A stretch of 64,000 bases of DNA from Lactobacillus paragasseri (GCF_003584685.1 NZ_AP018549.1:1116001-1180000), one strand, 5' to 3'; numbered from the stretch's first letter, positions 47,880-57,593 are shown. A program made the numbers and translations. Notes: generated by a model from the letters alone, not told the origin.

Positions 47880-48595
47880 TACTTATCTTCCTTTTGTATT
47901 TTCTTATTTTGCCTAAATTTTACTAAAGGCACAGTAGTACTCTCTTGGGATGATTCTCCTGTAATTGTATGAGTAATTGTATGAGTAGCTGGTAAAAGGT
48001 AATCACTTACATCTATATCATCGGCTACATTATAATTGCTATCGTATACAATTGCATGAGCGGTTATAGCTATTTCAGCTTCATAGTCTACCGCGACAAC
48101 TATAATTCTTTTTATCTTTTCCTGATAATTTCCAAGAATTCTTTCACAGTCTTCCATCCGATAAGCAAAATGTTCTTTCTCGGTTTCTTCAGAGTAAAGC
48201 GGAAAAAGTGAAACTTCTTTTGGCTGTTTAACTTTTATATAACTATTTTTAATAAGTAACGAATATAAATAATGTGGTGAAAATTGTTTTTGCTTTGCTT
48301 CCTTTATTCTCTCTTTCAAATTCTTTCGAGACATTAAAACATATAAATCTCCACTATCTAAATCCGCTACAGGATCAATTTGCCATAAATTGCCTCGCTT
48401 TATATGCAATACTTTTATTGACTCATCTGATTCAAAATCTTGAGTCAAAATATCCGCCCTTTTTGCCCATAAGGCAGATCTAATCCCATTATCATTAACT
48501 TCAGAAATAGCCTGTTGATAAACTGGTCTAAATTGAATCAAAGTATAATCCATCGCCCTACAGATTCGTTTTATAATTTTGAAATCTATTTTCAT
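47879..48595 (-). CDS. Unknown protein coupled to XRE-ImmA gene
   Basis: 238 residues, soluble. Visible features are 'IRSALWAKRADILTQDFE' near residue 38, mixed alpha/beta and a Thr/Ser-rich C-terminus. It resembles DUF5986-type proteins that accompany ImmA/IrrE regulators, though I cannot confirm the family. The first gene of a two-gene operon with strong GAGGGAG; TAATG overlap with the protease. A toxin or target of the protease is possible but not shown. Confidence 0.5.
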   Translation of the reverse strand: MKIDFKIIKRICRAMDYTLIQFRPVYQQAISEVNDNGIRSALWAKRADILTQDFESDESIKVLHIKRGNLWQIDPVADLDSGDLYVLMSRKNLKERIKEAKQKQFSPHYLYSLLIKNSYIKVKQPKEVSLFPLYSEETEKEHFAYRMEDCERILGNYQEKIKRIIVVAVDYEAEIAITAHAIVYDSNYNVADDIDVSDYLLPATHTITHTITGESSQESTTVPLVKFRQNKKIQKEDK

Positions 48596-48790
48596 AATTT
48601 CTCCCTCATTATTAATTTTTATAGTTTATATAATATCACTTTAATCATGAAAGTATAAGTATTTTTTGTTCTTTTCTAAGTTTGGTTGACTTTTAAGGCA
48701 TAAATTCCAAATGCTAATTTATCATTTTTTTATTCAACTATTATTTACGTTCAATAGTTCCTAGGCATGAGAAAATTTATCCAATATAAT

Positions 48791-48825
48791 CAAAAAAAAA
48801 ACTAAGCCTCAAAACGCTTAGTTCC
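48791..48825 (-). terminator. Terminator of the rhamnose operon
   Basis: AACTAAGC-GTTTTGAG-GCTTAGTT followed by T10 on the minus strand, just after rfbD. Confidence 0.9.
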
Positions 48826-48857
48826 ATTTCAATTCGGTATTATTCAATTAAAAAAGT

Positions 48858-49844
48858 CTACTTCTTCAGATTGTCGAAGAAACCGTCATCTTTTAAGATA
48901 TCTAAGTAACGACTAATAGCATCAGTCCAAGTTGGAAGTGGTTTAAAGCCATTTTCTTCTAACTTGCTCTTATCTAGACGAGAGTTAAACGGACGAACTG
49001 CCTTAGATAAGCCATATTCTTCAGTAGTTACAGGAGTAACCTTTGTCTTATAGCCAGCTTGTCGATAAATTTCTTTAGTGAAATCGTACCAAGAAATATA
49101 ACCAGTCTTAGTACCATTTTCGTCATAGCCACTTTCAGTTGCTGGTAGTTCTGAATTAGTTGCGTGGTAGTAGCCATATTTATCAGTTTCAATCATATCT
49201 ACCAAAAGACGAGCTAAGTCAAAAGTATAAGTTGGGGTACCAATCTGATCACTAACAACCTTAACTTCGTCGTGATTTGAACCAACCTTAAGCATAGTCT
49301 TGATAAAGTTTGAGCCATTTACACCAAATACCCAAGCAATTCTAACAATGAAATACTTGTCTAAAGTATTAGCAACAGCTTCTTCCCCGCCAAGCTTGGT
49401 TTCACCATAAACATTCAAAGGCTTATAGCCCTTAAAGTCTGGTTCCCAAGGGGTAGTTCCCTGGCCATCGAAGACATAGTCAGTTGACAAGTAAACCATT
49501 GGGGAATCTAATTTCTTTGCAACGTTAGCGATGTTTTGAGTTCCGTCAACGTTAACTTTGCGAACAGCTGCAACCTTATCGTCATCTTCAGCCATATCAA
49601 CTGCAGTCCAGGCAGCACAGTGAACAATAACATCAGGATTTACTTCAGAAATAACCTTGTCTACGGCTTTTGCATCAGTAATATCTAAAGAAACATAAGG
49701 TGCCTTAGTAACGCTGCTTCCGTCAGCAACACCAGCATATTCAGGTGCCAAGTCAGAACCTACACCTTCATAGCCGCGCTTAGCAAGTTCATTCATTACG
49801 TCATGGCCAAGTTGACCATTAACGCCAGTTACAAAAACTTTCAT
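48858..49844 (-). CDS. rfbD: dTDP-4-dehydrorhamnose reductase
   Basis: Last step to dTDP-L-rhamnose. 328 residues, NAD(P) motif VTGVNGQLGHDV, 'YLSTDYVFDG' and YGETKLGGE (catalytic YxxxK). Length fits the Gram-positive enzymes. It follows rfbC by 16 nt and ends the operon. Confidence 0.95.
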   Translation of the reverse strand: MKVFVTGVNGQLGHDVMNELAKRGYEGVGSDLAPEYAGVADGSSVTKAPYVSLDITDAKAVDKVISEVNPDVIVHCAAWTAVDMAEDDDKVAAVRKVNVDGTQNIANVAKKLDSPMVYLSTDYVFDGQGTTPWEPDFKGYKPLNVYGETKLGGEEAVANTLDKYFIVRIAWVFGVNGSNFIKTMLKVGSNHDEVKVVSDQIGTPTYTFDLARLLVDMIETDKYGYYHATNSELPATESGYDENGTKTGYISWYDFTKEIYRQAGYKTKVTPVTTEEYGLSKAVRPFNSRLDKSKLEENGFKPLPTWTDAISRYLDILKDDGFFDNLKK

Positions 49845-49860
49845 TCATTTACCTCACTAA

Positions 49861-50469
49861 TTAAAACTTAAAAGTATCCTTTAAGCCCTTCCATTCTTGA
49901 TCACGTTCAGCCATGTTGAGCTTAGTACCATCATCAAGAGTGTAACCAGAAGCATCTGGACTACCTGGGTAATCGCCTTTAAGGTGTGGCCATTCAATGC
50001 CAATTTCAGGATCATTCCAAGCCATACCACCTTCATCGTTTGGGTGCCAGAAGTCATTAACTTTGTAACAAAATTCTGCTACATCACTTAAAACAAGGAA
50101 ACCATGAGCAAAGCCTTGTGGAATTAAGAATTGTTTCTTGTTTTCTGCAGTTAATTCAACACCGTACCATTTACCATAAGTCTTAGATTCACTACGAAGG
50201 TCAACAGCAACATCAAATACGCTACCACGAACTGCGCGAACTAATTTAATTTGTGGGTACTTCTTTTGGAAGTGTAAACCGCGAAGCACACCCTTAGTTG
50301 AACTTGATTGGTTATCTTGAACAAAGTTAATGCTAAAGCCAGCCTCCATCATGTCTCTTTGGTTAAAAGTTTCCATGAAGTAGCCACGATCGTCTCCATG
50401 AACAGTTGGTGTAATAACTGCTAAACCTTCAATACCACCAACATTTTTTTCAACTTTAATTTGTCCCAT
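49861..50469 (-). CDS. rfbC: dTDP-4-dehydrorhamnose 3,5-epimerase
   Basis: 202 residues with RmlC cupin motifs 'RGYFMETFNQRDM', 'KGVLRGLHFQ' (catalytic His) and 'FAHGFLVLSD'. Third step of the rhamnose nucleotide pathway. 32 nt after rfbA. Confidence 0.95.
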   Translation of the reverse strand: MGQIKVEKNVGGIEGLAVITPTVHGDDRGYFMETFNQRDMMEAGFSINFVQDNQSSSTKGVLRGLHFQKKYPQIKLVRAVRGSVFDVAVDLRSESKTYGKWYGVELTAENKKQFLIPQGFAHGFLVLSDVAEFCYKVNDFWHPNDEGGMAWNDPEIGIEWPHLKGDYPGSPDASGYTLDDGTKLNMAERDQEWKGLKDTFKF

Positions 50470-50501
50470 TTTTAAAAAGCTTCTTTCTTTAATTAAAAAT
50501 A

Positions 50502-51386
50502 TTAATAACGAACTTTACCTTCAGCAACTGACTTTAAGTGCTTGCCATATGGACTCTTGCCATAGTGCTTTGCTGCTTCAAGGAGTTGATCTTTATCAAT
50601 CCAGCCATGTACATAGGCAATTTCTTCAGGTGCAGATACTGAAACGCCTTGACGTTCTTCAATCATTTTTACGTAGTTTGAAGCGTCAACTAGACTTTGC
50701 ATTGTACCAGTGTCAAGCCATGCATAACCACGACCTAAAAGCTGTACTCCTAAGTTATCATCTTGTAAATACATATCGTTTAAGCTAGTAATTTCTACTT
50801 CACCACGTGCACTTGGCTTAACTTGAGCAGCTTTTTCACTTACTCCAGCTGGGTAGAAGTAAAGCCCAGTTACAGCGTAATTGCTCTTTGGTTGTTCTGG
50901 CTTTTCTTCAATAGAAACTGCTTTACCGTTTTCATCAAAGTCAACTACACCAAAACGTTCAGGATCATTTACGTAGTAACCAAATACTGTAGCCTTACCC
51001 TTTTGTGCATCTTCAGCAGCATTCTTAAGTAAATCAGTAAAACCGTTTCCGTAAAAAATATTGTCACCTAAGACCATGGCACAAGGTTCACCATTAATGA
51101 AATCTTTGCCCAAAGTAAATGCTTGTGCCAAACCATCTGGAGTTGGTTGTACCTTGTAAGAAAGGTTAATTCCAAATTGTGAACCATCACCTAATAACTC
51201 CTTAAAACGTGGAGTATCAGCTGGAGTAGAAATAACTAAAATATCTTTAATACCAGCTAGCATTAAAGTAGATAATGGGTAATAAATCATTGGCTTGTCG
51301 TAAACTGGTAATAATTGCTTACTAGTTACTAGAGTCAATGGATATAAACGAGTACCTGAACCGCCTGCTAAAATAATTCCCTTCAT
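50502..51386 (-). CDS. rfbA: Glucose-1-phosphate thymidylyltransferase
   Basis: 294 residues starting [18 protein letters not shown], with DNIFYG and 'GYAWLDTGT' nucleotide-sugar motifs. Activates glucose-1-phosphate with dTTP. 6 nt after rfbB. Confidence 0.96.
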   Translation of the reverse strand: MKGIILAGGSGTRLYPLTLVTSKQLLPVYDKPMIYYPLSTLMLAGIKDILVISTPADTPRFKELLGDGSQFGINLSYKVQPTPDGLAQAFTLGKDFINGEPCAMVLGDNIFYGNGFTDLLKNAAEDAQKGKATVFGYYVNDPERFGVVDFDENGKAVSIEEKPEQPKSNYAVTGLYFYPAGVSEKAAQVKPSARGEVEITSLNDMYLQDDNLGVQLLGRGYAWLDTGTMQSLVDASNYVKMIEERQGVSVSAPEEIAYVHGWIDKDQLLEAAKHYGKSPYGKHLKSVAEGKVRY

Positions 51387-51392
51387 GCTGAA

Positions 51393-52430
51393 TTAATCCT
51401 TATCTAAAACTTGCTTCTTGCCGTACATTTCATCGTAGTAGTTTTGGTAATCACCAGAAATGATGTTTTCCCACCATTCTTTGTTATCGAGATACCATTG
51501 AATAGTCTTCTTGATACCATCTTTAAACATAGTTTCTGGAAGCCAACCTAATTCATTGTGGATCTTTTCAGGATCAATTGCGTAGCGACGGTCATGTCCC
51601 TTACGGTCAGTAACGTGTTCAATTAATGAGTAAGGCTTGTCTAAGTAGTCACAAATAAGCTTAACAATATCAATGTTGTGCATTTCGTTGTGTCCACCAA
51701 TGTTGTAAACTTCACCTGGAGTACCTTTTTCTAAGATAAGGTCAATTGCCTTGCAGTGATCTTCAACGTATAACCAGTCACGAACGTTCTTACCATCACC
51801 GTAAACTGGCAATTTTTCATTGTTTAAGGCTCTTTGAATCATCAAAGGAATCAATTTTTCAGGGAATTGATATGGACCATAGTTGTTAGAACAACGTGAA
51901 ATAGTTACTGGCAAGTGGAAAGTTCTACCATATGCACCAACCAATAAGTCTGCACTAGCCTTACTTGATGAGTATGGGCTTGAAGTGTGAAGAGGAGTAT
52001 CCTCATGGAAGAAAAGATCTGGACGATCTAATGGTAAGTCACCATATACTTCATCAGTTGATACTTGGTGGAAACGCTTGATACCGTACTTACGGCAAGC
52101 ATCCATCAAAACAGAAGTACCAATAATGTTAGTTTCTAAGAAAATTTCTGGATTTTCAATAGAACGGTCAACGTGACTTTCAGCAGCGAAGTTAACTACT
52201 ACGTCAGGCTTTTCTTCTTCAAATAACTTGTAAACACCCTCACGATCACGAATATCTAACTTAACAAACTTGAAGTTAGGATTATCCATAACATCCTTCA
52301 AAGTAGATAAGTTACCTGCATAAGTCAAACTATCTAAACAGATAATTTCATAGTCAGGATGTTTCTTTAACATGTAAAAAATAAAGTTTGAACCGATAAA
52401 ACCGGCACCACCAGTAACAATAACTTTCAT
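51393..52430 (-). CDS. rfbB: dTDP-glucose 4,6-dehydratase
   Basis: About 345 residues of extended SDR: VTGGAGFIGSNF at the start, 'STDEVYGDLP', 'YSSSKASADLLV' (catalytic YxxxK). Second step of the pathway. The frame runs 15 codons further upstream, but the ATG at 52430 has GGAGGAAT at good spacing and is directly before MKVIVTGGAG. Confidence 0.95.
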   Translation of the reverse strand: MKVIVTGGAGFIGSNFIFYMLKKHPDYEIICLDSLTYAGNLSTLKDVMDNPNFKFVKLDIRDREGVYKLFEEEKPDVVVNFAAESHVDRSIENPEIFLETNIIGTSVLMDACRKYGIKRFHQVSTDEVYGDLPLDRPDLFFHEDTPLHTSSPYSSSKASADLLVGAYGRTFHLPVTISRCSNNYGPYQFPEKLIPLMIQRALNNEKLPVYGDGKNVRDWLYVEDHCKAIDLILEKGTPGEVYNIGGHNEMHNIDIVKLICDYLDKPYSLIEHVTDRKGHDRRYAIDPEKIHNELGWLPETMFKDGIKKTIQWYLDNKEWWENIISGDYQNYYDEMYGKKQVLDKD

Positions 52431-52465
52431 ATTATTCCTCCAAATATTTTTTAGTTCATATGAAG

Positions 52466-52494
52466 TATATAACATTACGTTACGTCACCTTCAA
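52466..52494 (-). promoter_or_regulatory. Likely rfbB promoter
   Basis: Minus strand TTGAAG, 17-nt spacer, TATATA. The spacer holds ACGTAACGT, a small near-dyad that could be a regulator site. It suggests rfbBACD is transcribed separately from the MerR-methyltransferase gene. Confidence 0.45.
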
Positions 52495-52511
52495 GCTTAA
52501 TAATAAAAAAA

Positions 52512-53687
52512 CTATGTTTTTTTACAAATAAAGTATCCCACGTCTTTAGTAATGTGAAATCCTCCACTTACTTTTTCGTCAACATAGTTTTTAAATTCAT
52601 TGTAATGATCTAACAAAATCGCATTCTGATTACCATGACAGGATAAAATGTAAGAAATCACTGGTGTAGATTCAGACAGCTCAATTGCATCTTGATATTT
52701 ATGGCAAGAAATATCAGCAAAGTCTTTACTTAGAATTTCTGCGCCATTATCGAGACCAAAACGATCATATAGATTAGTAGAAGATAAAACTATTTCAGGA
52801 TTAAATTCTTGAACTAAATCAGTGATTTCATGCATATGGCGCTTTGAATAAGTTGCACAGGCAAAAGATGCACCCTTTTTCATTACCCCGCGAACTTCTT
52901 TTAAAGTCTTTGGAATATCGTCACAATAAAAGAGCATGTGGTTAGCAATCACCAGATCAAAAGTATTATCGGCAAAGGGAATCTTTTGAGCATCAAAAAC
53001 TGCATATTGAAATTCAGAATTATCGCCAATTTCATTCTTAGCATCTGCTAAGATTCCCTCTGAAATATCGGATAAAACTATTGTTAAACCTTTTGGCAGT
53101 TTATCTAAATTCTGAGACCATAAGGCACCATTGCCAGCGCCCAATTCAAGAATCTTCATCCCCGGCTTTAAGTCAAGCTGCTTGAACAGCCAATGGAACC
53201 ATCCCTCTTTATTGAGAGAATAATCTCGATGCAGCCTAATTCGAGCAGAAATATTTGAAGCATTCTGATATTGCGTACTTAAAGATTGATTCATTGAAGT
53301 TAAGTGGATTAGGTCTAGCATCTTGCTCCAGTCAACTTCTTGACCAGCCTTCAATGTGCTACTCGTAGAATCAATAGCAGTTGCCACATTTTGCATTTCT
53401 TTAAGTCGCTCTTCTACTAATCTTTTTTGAATTTGCAGTGAGTCAAGCAGCAATTGTCTGTCCCCTGAACCTAAGGTCATTTCTCGAATGTCGCTTAGAG
53501 AAAATCCTAAGTATTTCAATAGAAGAATTTGTTGCAACTTTGCAAAATCAGCATCAGTATAACGCCTAGCACCACTGGTAGTATGCGTTGATGGTTTTAA
53601 TAAATTTTTTTGATCATAATAGCGAATTGTACGAATCGACACATGAGCCTTTTTCGCAAATTCACCGCTTGTATAGTATTTTGGCAT
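52512..53687 (-). CDS. MerR regulator fused to SAM-dependent methyltransferase
   Basis: 391 residues. N-terminal MerR winged helix at ~1-75 ('YTSGEFAKKAHVSIRTIRYYDQKNLL'), dimerisation coil to ~115, then a class I methyltransferase from ~170 (MKILELGAGNGALW, 'LTIVLSDISEGILADAK', 'FDLVIANHMLFY'). The fusion suggests a regulator whose effector domain binds SAM or modifies a ligand. No terminator of strength separates it from rfbB, but a promoter is likely in the 81-nt gap. Confidence 0.85.
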   Translation of the reverse strand: MPKYYTSGEFAKKAHVSIRTIRYYDQKNLLKPSTHTTSGARRYTDADFAKLQQILLLKYLGFSLSDIREMTLGSGDRQLLLDSLQIQKRLVEERLKEMQNVATAIDSTSSTLKAGQEVDWSKMLDLIHLTSMNQSLSTQYQNASNISARIRLHRDYSLNKEGWFHWLFKQLDLKPGMKILELGAGNGALWSQNLDKLPKGLTIVLSDISEGILADAKNEIGDNSEFQYAVFDAQKIPFADNTFDLVIANHMLFYCDDIPKTLKEVRGVMKKGASFACATYSKRHMHEITDLVQEFNPEIVLSSTNLYDRFGLDNGAEILSKDFADISCHKYQDAIELSESTPVISYILSCHGNQNAILLDHYNEFKNYVDEKVSGGFHITKDVGYFICKKT

Positions 53688-53760
53688 TTTATCCTAATAA
53701 TTCTATTCTCCGACGATTTAATTTATTAAAGATTATATTTTTAAGTTGAACCTTATCTAA

Positions 53761-55077
53761 TTAAAAATGTTTTTTATACATTAATTTTTTCCTAAAAAAT
53801 AATTTTCTACAAATATATTCTTCCACAAAAAGCAAAAGTATGGCAAATACAAATGTTATCAAAATAATTATTATACTAAGAGTTATTATTTTGATATGAT
53901 TGTCAATTTCATCAGTTGAATACAAAAGTTTTGGTGCAATGTTTTCCAAAAAAGGAGATAGAATTTTAATTATTTTTTTAGTAATAGCGTCATTGTAAAA
54001 AATTACATTTACAAAAGTAAACAAAATAGTAATATTTCCTAAAAGTAGCTTAATTCGTTTAACTACTAATTCCCCATTAGGATTTTTTATCAAGGAAGGG
54101 TCTTTTTCTAAATTATCTATAAAAATGTCTTTTTGCTTTAAAGCAAGCAAAAAAATCGCGTCAATTCCTAAGATAGCGCCCAATATAACTTTTAAGCCTG
54201 TATACGTACCCCAAATATTTTTTTGAACTGTCATAATAAAAATAGAGATAAAAAGAACTATACAGAATATCCATGAAAAAATAATTATTCCTTTATCAGA
54301 CTCTTTTATATTTTCCTTATACGATTTCATAACGATTAATAACGTAACAGAAACAGCAATTAAAGGAGCCCATATATTTATCCATTTAGCAAAACTAGAA
54401 AAATAAAATATAAAAATTGCTGAACCAAAAATCATTATAATCAAATAAAAAACTATACTTACTATAGCATCAAATATTTGCGAATCTATCAAATAGTATA
54501 GAGCCTCTTTTAAGGTTCTACTTTTCATTTGTATAAATTTAATAATACCTATTAAAAAGAAAAGGGAAGAAAAATATAAAATGTTTATAGGTAACAGTTG
54601 ATGTAAGCTTATCGATATAGATAAGCTTACTAACAGAAAAAACAATAATATCGCCCAGCTTATTCCTGATCCTTCAATAATAAACGGTTTAGACTTTAGT
54701 TTTAGCCAACCAACTATTAAAGTTAAAAGCATTAATATAATAGATAATATAAAAATGATTTTTCCGTAAAAAGGAGGCTTTTTTATTCCAAAGCTGGACA
54801 TAATTATATTCACAGTAAATAAGGTGAAATAATATATTGATATTACAGCAAGTTCACCATACATTACCATTTTTGAATAATACCTCGATTTGGTCCAACA
54901 AGTTAAAAGTAAGGTCATACCCACAAAAGTAGATACTGCAACAATTAAAAAGATGTTTACATCTATACCTGAACCCCAATTTAGATATCTTCCAGAAAAT
55001 AAGAATATTATTAATAATAATTCAATTATACTCATCCCACTAAATGGGATACTTTTTAAAAATCCATCTTTTTTCAT
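53761..55077 (-). CDS. Unrecognised polytopic membrane protein
   Basis: 438 residues with about twelve hydrophobic segments throughout and no soluble domain. Short loops; one cytoplasmic loop reads 'FIDNLEKDPSLIKNPNGELVVKR'. Isoleucine/lysine-rich composition and higher AT than the core genes suggest recent acquisition. It does not match a wzx/wzy signature I can name. Located upstream of the MerR-methyltransferase gene on the same strand. Confidence 0.6.
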   Translation of the reverse strand: MKKDGFLKSIPFSGMSIIELLLIIFLFSGRYLNWGSGIDVNIFLIVAVSTFVGMTLLLTCWTKSRYYSKMVMYGELAVISIYYFTLFTVNIIMSSFGIKKPPFYGKIIFILSIILMLLTLIVGWLKLKSKPFIIEGSGISWAILLFFLLVSLSISISLHQLLPINILYFSSLFFLIGIIKFIQMKSRTLKEALYYLIDSQIFDAIVSIVFYLIIMIFGSAIFIFYFSSFAKWINIWAPLIAVSVTLLIVMKSYKENIKESDKGIIIFSWIFCIVLFISIFIMTVQKNIWGTYTGLKVILGAILGIDAIFLLALKQKDIFIDNLEKDPSLIKNPNGELVVKRIKLLLGNITILFTFVNVIFYNDAITKKIIKILSPFLENIAPKLLYSTDEIDNHIKIITLSIIIILITFVFAILLLFVEEYICRKLFFRKKLMYKKHF

Positions 55078-55251
55078 CTTAGTTATTAATCCACTCTAAT
55101 TTTAGATCTTTTAATACTCATTTTTTAAATAATTATAAATTTATAACACATAATCATATACATTATATTCAAATGAAAAATAGACTTCAAAAAGTTCCAT
55201 TCTATTGAAATAAGCCAATAAAATTTATTTCAATTTTTTAAAACTTTATTA

Positions 55252-55310
55252 GGGTCTATACGTTTTCTTATTTATAATATCTATGCTATTTCATCAACAG
55301 GATTTCTTAT
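55252..55310 (+). repeat. Solo copy of the ISL3-type left end
   Basis: Shares TCTATAC, then TATCTATG, TATT, ATC-ACAGGATTT with 61710-61765 in the same order and spacing to within 1 nt. No ISL3 transposase remains next to it. Confidence 0.6.
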
Positions 55311-55359
55311 AGAATGTCAAGATAAACATATTTAGAAAAAAGAGTATACTAAAAATACC

Positions 55360-55379
55360 CTAAAAGACTAGTCTTTTAG
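55360..55379. repeat. Perfect 20-bp palindrome at IS110 boundary
   Basis: CTAAAAGACTAGTCTTTTAG, followed on the minus strand by GGGTATTTTT. It could be a terminator for the IS110 transposase, or the original insertion target. Confidence 0.6.
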
Positions 55380-55410
55380 AAGTTTTCTATTATTTTGTGT
55401 CAATCGATAT

Positions 55411-56613
55411 CTAATGAATCGCTTTTTGATAATCATATAACTGATTTGTGTGGACCAGATTTATGATTGTACGATTTAGATGATTAACACAGGCAATTAA
55501 AGCCACCTTATCTTTTTTAGAATAAGGTGGCTTTCTCATTTTGTAGTAATAATCAATGATATGATTATTAATCCTTGCTTGATTACGCAACATACTTCTG
55601 ATCATATTTGATTCAATATATCGTCCTTGACTACTACCACGACGATTAATCTTATCTCTTTTCTCAAATTTTCCAGATTGATACCTGTTTAGATCCACTC
55701 CAAGAAAAGCATTTAACTGCTTATAAATTGAAAAGCGATTAAGATCACCAGTAAAGCCTAATAGCAATGCGGTGCTCAATTGCCCAGTACCGGGAATACT
55801 TGTAATTATTCTAAATTTCTTAAATTTAGAAGCTCGTCTAATTACTTCTTTTTTATCTTTTATCAAACGATTATTATATGCTTCTATTTCATCACAATAA
55901 TCAAAAATTAAAAGGATAATAGGATCATCTGCTTCAATACTAGGATAAGATCCTTTAGCAGCTAGCCAAACCTTAGCACAGTATTTTTCAATTAAAGTTC
56001 GATTTATATGCTTCCCAATTATTTGATAAAGCCTATCAACCATATTTTTAACAGTTAAGCCGACTAAAAAGTCAGGATGAGCATACATTCTAAACATTTG
56101 TAATGCCATTACCGAAGATGCATGAACAAAAATTGAATTTAACTCAGGAAAAGATAACTCAATTAATGATCGTAAATGATTAATTGCTCTTGTTTGACAC
56201 TTTTGAAGATACAGATAATTGAGACAGTATTTTTTCAAATTCTTATAAGAGCCATCTGAGTATTGTCTCCCTCTAAACTTAATTTCATCATATTGCGTTA
56301 TACCAAGCATAGCTAGTTTAAATGAATCATTACTATCATTTTTATTACGTCTAAGCTCTGCCATTCGTAAACTTGCTTCAAAAGGATTAAGTTCAATAAA
56401 TTTTATATGCTTTTGTTGCAAGTAACGGGTTAGTGCATTTGAATAATATCCGGTTGTTTCAAAAATTATACAAGTATCAGAGGTAAAGTGAGTAGATAAA
56501 TCATTAAATCCACTTTTATTATGATTAAAAGCAAAAGTTCTTTTCTCAAACTCATCAGTTATTTGTGTTGCATGACTTTTACCTTGGCTAACGTCTATTC
56601 CTATAAAATTCAC
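55411..56613 (-). CDS. IS110 family transposase
   Basis: 400 residues, intact. N-terminal RuvC-like DEDD domain (GIDVSQGKSHA; FETTGYYS; NDSNDSFKLA) and C-terminal Transposase_20 domain with the serine region 'SIPGTGQLSTALLLGFTGD'. IS110 enzymes use a bridge RNA encoded in the element's noncoding end to choose target and donor. The 5' noncoding region here (56614 to about 56790) is the expected location. Confidence 0.93.
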   Translation of the reverse strand: MNFIGIDVSQGKSHATQITDEFEKRTFAFNHNKSGFNDLSTHFTSDTCIIFETTGYYSNALTRYLQQKHIKFIELNPFEASLRMAELRRNKNDSNDSFKLAMLGITQYDEIKFRGRQYSDGSYKNLKKYCLNYLYLQKCQTRAINHLRSLIELSFPELNSIFVHASSVMALQMFRMYAHPDFLVGLTVKNMVDRLYQIIGKHINRTLIEKYCAKVWLAAKGSYPSIEADDPIILLIFDYCDEIEAYNNRLIKDKKEVIRRASKFKKFRIITSIPGTGQLSTALLLGFTGDLNRFSIYKQLNAFLGVDLNRYQSGKFEKRDKINRRGSSQGRYIESNMIRSMLRNQARINNHIIDYYYKMRKPPYSKKDKVALIACVNHLNRTIINLVHTNQLYDYQKAIH

Positions 56614-56800
56614 AAGATCACCTCACAATATTTATTGAGGCTAATATATTTCACTTACTCAATTTCTAAAATACGATCTTAACGATCAACAACCTAAATC
56701 TAGCTTTAAAAGAAAAATATATCAACGGGCCAGTTTGACAAACGAATTATCAATTCTTTCCTGTTGTCGACCTCAACCTCAACTTAATTTTAAACAAAAA
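56614..56800 (-). ncRNA. Candidate IS110 bridge-RNA region
   Basis: About 180 nt of noncoding DNA upstream of an intact IS110 transposase on its strand. Local dyads are visible (CCTCACAATATTTATTGAGG; ACGATCTTAACGATC repeat). Location follows the known IS110 rule; loops were not matched to targets. Confidence 0.35.
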
Positions 56801-56805
56801 AATAA

Positions 56806-56872
56806 GAGGTGAATTATAACATCGTCATGTTACAATTCATCTCCTACTTTAGGTTGTTTGACAAACAGCCAA
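56806..56872 (-). terminator. Hairpin: terminator and ISL3-type right end
   Basis: Minus strand AGGAGATGAATTGTAACAT ... ATGTTATAATTCACCTCT followed by ATTTTTTTG, a strong terminator shape. The same ~45-nt block recurs, weaker, at 62960-63010 beyond the ISL3 relic. GGCTGTTTGTCAAAC at its outer edge looks like an IS terminus. Confidence 0.6.
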
Positions 56873-57593
56873 TTATTTCATTATTTTTAAGAATGCTAAC
56901 CCGGCAATTATCATTAACATACTTACACTTATAACAAGAGTTACAATCCCAGTAGTAAATTTATATTTAGCATCCTTTTCATCATTTCCGTATAGTTTTT
57001 TTATGCCTACCAAAAGTGTCATTATTATTATATACATAATATTAACATAAATTCCTCCAATAATGAGCGCATATCCTATTGAAGCTATTCCCCACAATTT
57101 AACATCATGAAATAAATTTCCTAAAACTTGAACTGAACCCATCATTGCAAACGACATTGCAGTAAAAATAGCTAATATTCCGACAAATTCGGAATAAATA
57201 TGTCCTACTTTTCTTTTTGCATTTTTAGCTATTTGTTCAGCATCCGATGTTTGACTTAAAATATAATCTCTTTGATAACAGCTTAATTGAATATGTCGTT
57301 CAAATCTCAAAAGATTATTGGTAATTCTTCTTCTATTTTCATTCTCATCTCTTTTATTTAAATCTTTAGCAATTTCATCTTTAGAATATATAGCAAACTT
57401 TTCATCGTTTAATAACGCTTCAAATTTATTTTCAGTAATTTCTTCTAGTAACGCAAAGTTACTCTTTAAATTTTTAACTCTCTTGTTCTCCTAAAAAAAT
57501 TAAACTATCAATTAATTGATCATTATCCTTATCTTGATCTAATTTAATAGTAAACTTATTTATAAGTCCTTCAATAAAGTTTCTTCTATCCAT
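56873..57593 (-). pseudogene. Membrane protein coupled to Panacea gene, broken; candidate PanT toxin
   Basis: An ATG at 57593 shares its A with the stop of the Panacea gene (TAATG). Its frame gives 39 residues to a stop at 57474. Another frame is open from 57490 to 56873 and encodes ~205 residues: a charged helical part, then membrane helices ('FVGILAIFTAMSFAMMG', 'ASIGYALIIGGIYVNIMYIIIM', 'GIVTLVISVSMLMIIAGLAFL'). They join if a 1-nt indel lies in 57476-57490. Alternatively the second frame once started at 57478, where GTT follows AGGAGA at ideal distance. Membrane-acting toxins are known partners of Panacea antitoxins. Confidence 0.55.

Larger units (their letters stand above)
55078..55410. 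other. Intergenic region with ISL3-end relic and palindrome
   Basis: No gene is supported. 55252-55310 resembles the left end of the ISL3 relic at 61706. A perfect 20-bp palindrome follows at 55360-55379, just beyond the IS110 transposase end. Confidence 0.55.

Noticed and set aside
52500-52530. Terminator after the MerR-methyltransferase gene
   Set aside because: AAAAAAAC-ATA-GTTTTTTT is almost all A:T pairs, so termination would be weak; not listed as a feature.
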